NCBI RefSeq assembly: GCF_030269925.1
Contig: NC_085117.1
Coordinates: 12,214,731 to 12,278,730, forward strand
Source: Bombyx mori
Lineage: Eukaryota > Arthropoda > Insecta > Lepidoptera > Bombycidae
Length of the DNA: 64,000 nt
Direction: 5' to 3'
Shown in pieces: positions 38,640 through 49,500 of the stretch. Below the pieces are notes generated by a model, which worked only from the letters and a program-made list of their open reading frames with translations, ran no database searches and was not told where the DNA came from. The position numbers and the translations under genes are program-made. Position 1 is the first letter of the stretch. The number at the start of each line of letters is the position of its first letter.

Positions 38640-39720
38640 TGTTTTGTTTTTAAAACATACATTTGTAATTTTGTAACTTTGTCATCATTATGGATACAAT
38701 AAAAATACGAGTAATTATGGAATACGAGTTCCGTCGCGGTACCAGTGCGACACAAACGGCTCGCAACATTAATGACGTTTACGGAATGAATACTACAAAT
38801 GAACGCACCACACGTTTCTGGTTTCAACGCTTTCGACATGGAAATTTTGATCTAAAAAACGAACCCCGTGGACGCCCGAAAACTAAAGTCGACAACGACG
38901 AATTAAAGGCAATAGTGGAAGCTGACCAAACTCAATCTACCGCTGATTTAGCAGCAGCTTTCCAGGTTAGCGTTCCAACGATATTGGTCCACTTGCGTCA
39001 AATTGGCAATGTAAAAAAGACTTAATATGCGGATGCCGCACGAAATGAGAAATTGTTATCGTGACGAGCGCGTTAATAATAATTTATCCCTTGTGATGCT
39101 TAACAGACACAGAAATGAAGGACTGCAATGTCACTTGTAATGAAAAATTTATTCTTTTTGATGATTGCAAGCTATCATGGCGATGATTAGACCCTGGTTC
39201 AACACGTAAGTAATACCCCAAATGAAAACATGCCCATGAAAAATCACTGTTTGGTGGTAATATAATTGATCAGGTTCTTACCAAATGGCACCTGTGGATG
39301 TGTACTGTGAGTAACTGGTGAACATTGCTAAGCTAACATTGCATAAGCTCAAGAAGCTCTGGCCCTCCTTGGTTACTTGCTTGTTCTAGTTACTCCTACA
39401 TGATAATGCTCAACCTCTTACAGCAGAATGGGACAGTCTTTTAGCTACAAGAGTACAGGAAGTTTTATATCACCACATTACTTACTAGACTTTGCACTGA
39501 TAGATTTCTAATTTTTACAAAATCTGGAGAACCCCTTGGCAGGGAAAAAAGACAATACATGAGAGGCAACCAAAATACCTTCGAAGAGTTTGTTGGCTTC
39601 CATACATCTGACTTCTTCAAGAAGGGTAATTAAGAATAACCACTGTAGAGGTATATGAACACTACAGGTGCATATTTTTTGTTAGTAATAAAATATTTTT
39701 ACAAAAAAATTACAACTTCC
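38640..39720 (+). pseudogene. Mariner transposase pseudogene
   Basis: An open N-terminal DNA-binding half of 111 residues (38690-39025) begins MDTIKIRVIMEYEFRRGTS and includes NERTTRFWFQRFRHGNFDL. It ends at a stop after VHLRQIGNVKKT. Beyond it, frames decay: ATCNEKFILFDDCKLSW (catalytic block, CDEKW normally), HEKSLFGGNIIDQVL and LHDNAQPLTAEWDSLLA (second Asp block, about 39400). No paired ends were identified. Confidence 0.72.
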
Positions 39721-40958
39721 TGTATACTAAATGACAATTTTGTATATCAAGACCTAATACTATTGACAATGGTAGTAAGAAGATTGGTGGCAATTCAGGC
39801 TGTCAATTCAATTTAATTATAACAGGTTAATATAGAATTCATTCTATTCAAGGAAGGATTACTGGTGGGCCAGAGGCTTTTCCAGTTTCACCGGGACGGG
39901 GCAAGCAAAGCCTCAGTCAGGAGGCAAGAGATTAGGTAACAGCTGCCCAAGTGCCTCCAAAAACTAAACTCAAGGGCAGCTGCATTGCAAATGAATCTGC
40001 TACCGAATTGAAATTGCGACCCACTCAGAAAATCCAGTAAGAAACTCAGTGGGTTGTGCCTGTGAGACCGCAGAAGCCTAGACCCAGAATGGCTATCAAA
40101 ACTCTTGTTACGTACCGAGCATTCAAAGATTGGCCAATGTAAAAAAAATACTAAAAATAAACTTTAATGTCATAAAAGACGTTCTATTTTTAAAAATATT
40201 TCATACAATACTAGATAGATCCAAAAAATCGACGCAGTGTATTATGATATTAGTATGATCAGAAATATCGATAAGAAGCATCTAGATCGAACATCTCTGT
40301 TAAAAAGTCTCTTGGGAAATTTAACTTAATAAAAGTTAATTTTGTTAATTGCATGGTATAAATATTTTATGAACAGATATGAGTAGAAGAGTTCTTTTGA
40401 TAATATCCTGAAAAGCACCCCATGGTTTTTTTACAATAAAATCATTTTTTCTTACCCTATTTTTAATTCCAATTTATTTTTCGTTTTTAGATGAATTTCA
40501 ATTTTTCAAAAATTTCATCTGAATCAGTCGGTAACTTATCAGAGAAATAGGTGACCGGCGTGCCTGTTAGTTTCCCTTCTTGGTCTTGACGCCGACACTC
40601 CGGGTCTCGGGAAAACAAAAAATCGCTAATCCTGATTATCCTAGTAAGAATAATGGATCAAACTGTTTAAAATATTGAATTGTCATCAGTTCTTCACAAG
40701 TACGTATGCCAAATTTCGAGTTAATCCGACGTTTTGAAGGGGGCAAAATCATGTTCAAAGATTTCGTTACATACTAACATACGTATGAAGCTAATATAAG
40801 CGTATTAAAAATGGAAGATTTTGCGACGAATACAAAACTGATATTGAGCGTCGAAAGATTTTCCTGATTTTTTCACCATTCAGCTCTCAATACCCAATCA
40901 CCCCGTCTTACGGTACGATACCTGCATAAAATAATATGTATAAAAAATACGAAGGCAA
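39721..40958. other. Intergenic, repeat scraps
   Basis: 39895-40080 is a diverged family B repeat (CAGAAAATCCAGTAAGAAAC and CAGTGGGTTGTGCCTG). 40670-40810 is a scrap resembling the moth repeat that reads CCAAATTTCGAGTTAATCCG. No gene or RNA was recognised. Confidence 0.4.
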
Positions 40959-43111
40959 AAACGCAGGAAACCTTGTAATTTGGCGGGCGCGGTTTTTGTT
41001 TCAATTTGTTGTAAAATATATTTTTTAATCTAATAAGTGATCAGAATAATTAAAACTTGTTAACTAAAATTTTTTTTTTTTTTTTTCTAGTTGGGGTAAG
41101 CTTTTCGTATTTTTATGAACGAGTCTCCGTATCCGGGGAGCACGGCGCCCCCCGCGGTTGCATTTGTCACGATCTCCAATGAATCCGGAGTGGATTCTGA
41201 CTGTTCTTTGGTTTCTAAAAGGAAGCAAAAGCGCAACTAACTCCACAAAATTTTTAAAAACGGTAACAAAAGCAAAAGAAAAATAATTCTGAAACACTTC
41301 AACAATCGAACTGTCAATGCGAGACGATGTCAAGACGAATTTGCTGAGAGCGTTATTGATTTGCCTGCGCCTGGTCCTTGCACTGATACTTCTTCAATGC
41401 CCGTTCTTTCCACCGATATTTCACTTAAAGCCCCCATACAAATTGGTAGGGCTAGTTATGACGCTAATGACCACGGCCCGTTTGTGGTAATGTGCAGAAA
41501 ACAGTCTACTGATGATGATGGCACAACATTACACCCAGTTGTGTTTGCAGATTTTTAAAGAAGAATCTATTCAAAAATATTGTTAATGGAAGTTTGAAAC
41601 GTAGTGGCCGAAATAAAATGACACTTTCTTTTAATAATTCTACAGACGCTAACTGCTTCGTCACTTCAAACTGATTAGCTGCTAACAACTTGAAACCTTT
41701 TATCCCAACTGAGTGGTCTCCTGAGGATAGCAGAACACTAATGCACCCATTGGATGTGGGGAAATTCTGAAACTCAGAAGACTAAACTATAAAGTCATGG
41801 TAAATAACACACACACATTGAAACCTTGGCAAACAGTCGTGTTAACGTTTGATGGATAAGATTTGCCTAGACGTGTATTTATGTTCCCCCGACCGCTCCG
41901 GGGGAAGGTGTAGCGCGGCGCCATCAATGCGGGCTCTTGGCCCGTCGACCGAGGGAACCGGCGGTCGTGTCGCTGGCGGCTGCCGGTCCGGCGTCTGGGG
42001 GACGGCGGGATGGATGTAATATGCTCTGCGTAAACCCTGTCCCGCCGTCTCAATAGCTCCGACTGGGTTCCCACCCGGTCCGGGGTAGGGCGCCGGCTGT
42101 GAGCGGCAGGAGTTTTTAGTGAGGTTCAAGTCCCACATACACCACCCGCCGTGCGGGTGGGAATCCGGCGATTTTCCCCTGTGGAAAAAAAAAAAAAAGA
42201 CGTGTATTTATGTGCTATAATTCTATGCCTGTTAAATTATATATATACCCGACTATCCAGCGCTTTAATTATTGCCGCACACCAAGGCCCAATACAGGTC
42301 AAAGCCCAGATGCTTAGCAAATTTTTCACTAAAACTTAACCCTTTTTTTCATATAATATTAGAATGTAAGAGAAAGTTGTTACACTGCCAATTACACAAC
42401 TATTTAGTATCATTTTGTTGGGTGCCTAGTCACTGTGGCATATCTGGAAATGTAAAAGCTGACAGTCTGGCCAACAGTGCTACTGTGACCGGTGACGTAC
42501 CCGTACAAGATTTTTTGCCATTTTCTTGCTGCTTTGCCTGACATACATCTCCACAAATCGTGGAATATGTGTTGGGAAGAGAGTGGCCGGATTCCGTTCC
42601 CAGGAAACCATAATTTTCCAAATTGTCGTTTGGTAAAACCGCCACTTCTACTTTAATTCGTATGCGTCTGGGACATAATAGCCTTCCAGTTCATTTGCAC
42701 AAACTTGGTATCGTAGCTAGTACCGCCAGTGAGTGTAGCGAGAGCTATTCTGACCTGAATCATGTTTTCTTTTCTTGTCCTATCTATGATCAGTCTTCCT
42801 TAAATATTTCTTTAGTATATCTCTCTGTTCCCCTTCCTACTAACATTTCTTTACTTCTTTGAGATTTTAATTCCTTTGTATATAGTATTATTTTAAGTAG
42901 GTTTATTTTAAATAATAACACCAAACTATAATTTTGATTTCTTTTCCCCGTTATATAATTATTCTGTTTTTTTTTTGTAAATTTATTTCGTTTTAAATCA
43001 TTTATGTTTTGTCGGGATAAGTTTCCTTCCTTTTTTAAATATATTATAATTCTATTACTCGACGCTGGCTAATGCACAAACCGTGCCAGAGCCAAAAAAT
43101 AAAGAAGAAGA
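40959..43111 (+). mobile_element. Internally deleted sister copy of the I-like LINE
   Basis: The 5' end (GGAAACCTTGTAATTTGGCG) matches the 5' end of the 30018-35579 element, and the 3' end has the same AATAAAGAAGAAGAA tail. The ORF1 start, including the SDCS-like and ASYDANDHGPFVV segments, is present but broken. At about 42310-42315 the sequence jumps from the first ORF1 zinc knuckle to the RNase H region (LAKFSLKLNPFFHIILECK), so roughly 3.6 kb including endonuclease and reverse transcriptase is missing. An ATACGAA motif at each end may be the target duplication. Confidence 0.8.
41869..42212 (+). mobile_element. GC-rich A-tailed retroposon with 15-bp target duplication
   Basis: The inserted body, 41884-42197 (314 bp), is GC-rich, ends in a run of about 14 A, and is flanked by a perfect 15-bp repeat AGACGTGTATTTATG (41869-41883 and 42198-42212). 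Its 3' half (CTCCGACTGGGTTCCCACCC, then the palindromic CCACCCGCCGTGCGGGTGG) resembles the R1-clade tail at 4620-4700, so it is probably a 5'-truncated R1-like LINE. GAGGTTCAAGTCCC looks like a pol III B box but is near the 3' end, which argues against a classical SINE. Confidence 0.75.
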
Positions 43112-43129
43112 AAGATACGAAAATACTTT

Positions 43130-43465
43130 TTTGGGGGGAACGTGAGGAGTGAAGCTGTGTGATTTGTTTTATTTTGTCAATTTGGTGTTTCTTCAGGTTT
43201 AAATGTGTAATAACGATGGTTTATTATCTATTTAGTATCTCTAAAAGTGCACAAATGTGGGAAAATGAATCAAAGCCGCTAAACGTAACTTCTCGGGATC
43301 CTCCAAAAACTCCACTGAAATAGTCTCAGTATATGATCACCATTTTACTGAGATTATATTTCATCCCATATCATTTCATGCCATGTTTCATATTAATCAA
43401 CTTCATTTCATTATCATGACTTAAAGGCCTTAGTTACCAGGTCATAAAATCCTTTAAAAAAAAAA
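43130..43465 (+). repeat. Family C repeat copy
   Basis: Runs from GGGGAACGTGAGGAGTGAAG to CCAGGTCATAAAATCC plus an A-run, opposite in direction to the copies at 36391-38590. It ends about 130 bp before the xylosyltransferase start, so it is likely to border the promoter. Confidence 0.65.
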
Positions 43466-43592
43466 CTTTAACACAATATTCACAATAATGGTTTAGCAAA
43501 CGAGTTCCCGCAAAGTGGACACTGAATAGTTTTAAACGATATGTCACAAATACGAGTTTAATAAAAAATTTTTTATCATAGACTTTTAACTG

Positions 43593-46500
43593 ATGGCGGT
43601 AATATTTAGAAGAATTTGTTTAAAATATGTGAAGTGCCTTGGAATAACCATTGTAATTATATTTTTTGCTCAAATTTTTGTGGCACTTCAATTTTTTCCT
43701 TCATTAAGTGATAATTCATTGAAAAATGGCTATGCCTCATTTTCAAAGTCAGAAGCTGAAGTTTCTGCAAGAAAAAACATGTTAAGGTTCAGTGACGACG
43801 AAGATCTCCCAACAAACTTAAAAAAAAATAAACCTGGTTCTATTTTAAGAGTTGAGGAGCTGGATTTTATACCTGCATGTGAAATTAAAAGTAGAGAAGC
43901 TATATCTGCCATACACAGAGCCAAAACACAGCTGTGTAAACAACAGATACTCAACAAAACTTGCCTTATACAAGAAAGTAATTTTTATCCAGAAAAACTA
44001 ACAAACGTTTGCCCACACAATGAAAAGTCTTATGGTACATATCTTGGATGTTTCGTTGATGAAAAGAAGATGAGATTGCTTTCCGGATTTTATGGAAATT
44101 ATGTGAGCACAAATTCACCAAATTCATGTTTAGATATATGTGTTCAAGCTGGGTTTCCATATGCTGGTGTTCAATATGGGTATGACGAAAATATTTTATT
44201 GTAATAATATTTTAACAATTTTTAAAAACCCACTTTGGAAAAAATTAATGAATATTTCAATCTTGATTGGAATTACAGATTGTGCATGATTAAATCATTT
44301 TGATATCATCTAGTTTGATAAGTTTTACTTTAATGATAAAATAAGACTTTGATGGCTATCTGTCTAATTTATTTAATATTATATATAATAATACTTATAA
44401 TATTAGTATAAATATTACTATATTTTAATATTTCATTAACAATTAATAATATTATAGTATGGATGTTTTAAGTATGGATGGAACAGCTAATAATTTAGTT
44501 ATTTTCAGTAGATTTCGTGGACCATGTTCCTTAATCGACTGTAAGGTTTCCCTCTACAGTGTCTTGGGAATCCTATGAATTATATTTGAAGGGTAGAGGT
44601 TATACACATATAAAGAGTACACCTTTTTTGCAGCAGTCTGAATTACAGATGATACAGGATTCGACTGAGGCACGCATGAAGGCATAGCGTTTGGTGTGGT
44701 GTGCATTTTCCCACCAAATGGACAGCCACCGGCTCTATGATTTTGTCGATGGGCTGTGAACAGCGCTGGTTCAGAACCACCACGTGTCAGAACTCCGATT
44801 TTCCTTCACTCGGTTATTCGTTTCCAATCGTAACCGGCATTGCTTATCAAAACAAGAGAAAATTCATTGTAAAACTTATTAACGTTTTTTTTTATTTACC
44901 CATCGAGTTGGCCGCCTATCGTGATAACTTCCTCGATTTCCAAGGTGATGGAGCGAATAATAAATACACAACTCCTGTAGTATTTTGAGGATCGCTAACT
45001 GATCAGTGACAGGCAGTACGGTTTCCGTCACGGTCGCTCAGCTGGCGATGTATACCTTACTCACAGGTGGGCTGAAGCCTTGGAGAGCAAGGGTGAGGCA
45101 CTTGCTGTGAGCCTTGGTATCGCGAAGGCCTTCGACAGGGTCTGGCATAGGGCACTTCTGTCGAAGCTACCATCTTACGGAATTCCCAAGGTTCTGTGCA
45201 AGAGGATCGCTAGCTTTTCGGATGGGCGGAGCATCACGGTCGTTCTAGACGGTGACTGCTCTGACACCATAACCATTAACGCTGACGTTCCACAAGGTTC
45301 GGTGCTCTCCCCCACGCTTTTCATCCTGTATAGCAATGAGACGCTGTCTCTTGATGGCATGCATTGCTATGCGGATGACAGCACGGGGGATGCACGATAT
45401 ATCGGCCATCAGAGTCACTCTCAGAGCGTGGTGCAAGAAAGAGGATCAAAACTTGTGTCGGAAGTGGAGAACTCTCTGGGGCGAGTCCCCGAGTGACCCG
45501 TTGAAGACACAAGTTTGCGCGTTCACTGCGAAGAAGGACCCCTTTGTCATGGCGCCGCAATTCCAAGGAGTATCCCTGCAACCTTCCGCGAGTATCGGGA
45601 TACTTGGGTCGACATTTCGAGTGATGTCCAAGTTCGGAGTCATTTGGAAGGCAAAGCCAAGTTGGCGTCCAAAATGCTGGGAGTCGTCAACAGAGCGAAG
45701 CGGTATTTCACGCCTGGACAAAGACTTTTGCTTTATAAAGCACAAGTCCGGCTTCGCGTGGAGTACTGCTCCCATCTCTGTGCCGGGGCTCCCAAATACC
45801 AGCTTCTTCCATTTGACTCCATACAGAAGAGGGCTGTTCGAATTGTCGATAATCCCATTCTCACGAATCGTTTTGGAACCTCTGGGTCTGCGGAGGGACT
45901 TCGGTTCTCTCTGTATTTTGTACCGTATGTTCCATGGGGAGTGCTCTGAGGAATTGTTTGACATGATACCATCATCTCGTTTTTACCATCGCACCGCCCG
46001 CCACCGGAGTAGAGTTCATCCATACTACTTGGAGCCACTGCGTTCATCCACACTGCGTTTCCAAGGATCTTTTTTGTCACGTACCATCCGGCTTTGGAAT
46101 GAGCTCCCCTCCACGTTGTTTCCCGAGCGCTTTGACATATGCTTTTTCAAACAAGACTTGTGGAGAGTACTTTACGTTAGGTAGCGGCTTGACTCTGCCC
46201 CTGGCATTGCTGAAGTCCATGGGCGACGGTAACCACTCACCATCAGGAGTGCCGTATGCTGCATACAAGGGCAAAAAAAATAATTTAAAAAAAACTTATC
46301 CTGGTTTATACCAGTTAGCAGTCTGAATAAAAAAATTCGCAATCCTCTTATGATCTATACATATAGATTATTTATTATTTTATTAACCTAAACACATTGC
46401 TCACTGAGATGACACAGCCTGAGGTAATTTCTCACGGGTAGATAACTAGATACTCACAAGGTGGGCATCGATAAATTTGTACATGTTGTAATGTCTATGG

Positions 46501-49500
46501 GCTTAGGTAACTACTTAACATCAGATGTCCCGAGACTTAGATTCTCAGTCATCTTTAAAAAAAACTTATAAAATAATTTGATTTTCTAAATTTCAGATCT
46601 GAATGCTTTTGTGGAGATACAGACCCTCCTGATAATGCTAAACTCTCTGATGATGCCTGTGATATGAAGTGTCCCGCAAATCCCTCAGAAACCTGTGGTG
46701 GATATTTTACTATGAACATTTTCGAAACTGGATTAACAAGTAAGGTTAAAAAAAAACAATGGATCTATTCTTATACTGTGCTTGTATTACTGATTACTAA
46801 GTCCTTTCTATGCTTCGTTATGACCCTCGCTAAATGTGTATTGAAGTCGTCGTCTCCTAAAGGATAAAATATCCGGTGCATTCGTATCTAGTGATGCACC
46901 GGTGTTCGAATACACGGTGAAGGAATAACATCGTGTAGTAAAAATCTAACCCGCATAATTTACGTAATTACTAGTGGTAGGACCTCTTGTGAGTCCGCAC
47001 AGGTAGGTACCACCACCCTGCCTATTTTTGTCGTGAAGCAGTAATGCGTTTCGGTTTTAAGGGTGGGGCAGCCGTTGTAACTATATTGTAGCCGTTGTAA
47101 TACCTTACAACTTATATCTCAAGGTAGGTGGCGGCATTTACGTTATAGATATCTGTGAGCTCCGGTAACGGCTTAAAACCAGGTGGGTCGTGAGCTCGTC
47201 CACCCACTAAGCAATAAATAAATATAAAAAAAAAAGATGTGAAATACACCAATTTGATATGTTAGTGGTTCTAAATTAGAAATCATACCTAAAGAGCCAG
47301 CAATCAAAACTCCATAAATTAATGATACAATACAGACAGTGAGACAAAACTTTGTAATCACAATCGACCACAGTAACAATGTTATTGAAGTTATCCTTCT
47401 TTAGGCGCGTTATGAAAAATTGATGAGAGTGAAATTTTACGATGCGCGCGCACTGTGACACAAAATTAACAGAATGAAGTTGCCCACTAAATCGCTCATT
47501 ACAATACGACCGACGTAACTTGTCGAGTCTGAATATAGCCACAGGTGAACTTTCCAAACCGTACCGAGAATTACGGAATTTATACGATGTCAAAAAAAGG
47601 GATGTCCAATATGGGTGTTTGAGGATGTTGTTTAATAGATTTTTTTTCAAATTGATTAAAATTTAAATAAAAAAAAAGAAATAAATTTAATAAAAATAAA
47701 GTATAACTTCTTACGCGTGTACATAAGTACACGCACCCTTTTTTTTTCCAAACCTTAAACATTATAACGAAAAGGTAGTAAGGAACCAACACAAGTTTGT
47801 TTACTAGCAATGAATTTCAAGTGATATGCTTTCAGAGTTCCAGCCTCAAATACCGGACACGTCGAATGACAAAGAGGAATCCGTGAGAATAATTTTTCTA
47901 TTAACATTAAACGGCCGCGCTGTAAGACAAGTTAATAGACTAATAAATGCACTGTACAAAAGGAATCATTATTTTTACATACATGTCGATAAGGTAAATA
48001 TTCTAATTTTGTACTTAATATAAGAGTGATGCTGCAAAACTAATCATGCTATGTGACCCAATGGGTTCTCATAAGAGATTATTTAATATAAATTAACTGA
48101 TATTCTAACACCATAGTTTTATACTTGTTGCTAGTAAAGTAGCCATTAATGACCTTAATTTTTTATTAGTATCACTAGGAAATGTCTTTAAAGTTATTTA
48201 ATTATTAATTAATTAATTATTTGTAATTATTAATTTAGCCGTATTAAGTAAAATTCATTAGTTATTGCAATAAGGCAATGTTATAATTTTCGAATTATTT
48301 GAAACGAAAATCTAAAAATTAATCGAAAGTCGAAGAAGTGTTACTTACTAGATATCATTACGGTGCCCGGCGATAAATATTGCACATCGACCGTTGGAAA
48401 TAGACAATCTGCTAATTTCGATTTCGTAGAGCGAACACTACCCATGTAAAGTTTGTCAGTTTTGTTCAAGTGCGGTTTTTTTCCCTACCTATGCTGATAC
48501 CTAGGCGGCACTGAAAATTTTGGGAATTAACGAAGTGACACAACATTACTATTTAAAAATGTATTTATTGCTTTTCGAAGTATTCTCCGCGAAATTTGAC
48601 ACATTTTTCCATATGATGGAACCAATCATTGAAGCAACCATTCCATTCGGAAGTTGGGGTCTCCAAAATAGCCGTCTTGTAGGCGTCCACAGCTTCTTCA
48701 GGTGATGAAAATCTCTGTCCACGCAATTTATTCTTTATTTTAGGGAAAGTATAGAAATCATTAGGGCTTAGGTTGGGGCTGTACGGCGGATGGTCTAATA
48801 ATTCTATGTTTTCTTGCTCTAAAAACTCTTTTGTTCTGTGCGCGGTGTGAGAACTCGCAATGTCGTGATGGAGGATGATGAGGCGGTTGCAGTTCTCTTT
48901 ACGGGGTTCAGAAACGACCTGTGGCAAACAAATGCTAGCATACCATTCTGCATTAACCGTTCTTTGTCCCTCAAGAGGAATAGTCGTAACATGGCCGGTT
49001 TTGGAGACAAACGTGGCCACCATTTTTTTTACAACACTCCATGAACGAACAATTTTTGTTGGCTTTAACTCATTTTCGAACACCCAAACTCGTGACTGGT
49101 TTTTTGTTTCGGGTTCGTACGCGTATATCCAGGATTCGTCACCTGACACAATGTTGTATACAGCATTTGAGGATCCTGCGTGGAATCTTTCGAGAGTTCT
49201 GACGCACCAAGTAACGCGAGCCGCTTTTTGCTCTTCACAGAGCGAATGCGGTATCCATCGGGAAAACAACTTTTTTACACCTAATTGTTCATGCAAGATT
49301 ATTTGTATTTGACTCATGCCAATGTCTAAAGTTGCCTGAATTTCGCGGTATGTCACATGTCGATCTTCCTCAATCAGCTTACACACAGCATCAACGTTTT
49401 CTTGGGTGACTGCAGTTTTTGGACGACCTTGACGGGGATCATCACTGAGCTTGACACGTGCACGTTGAAACTCAGCAAACCAGCGATAAATTGTGGTTTT

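Noticed and set aside
47276..47650. 124-residue minus-strand frame in oxt intron 2
   Set aside because: No family resemblance, low-complexity AT-rich codons, no splice or poly(A) context.
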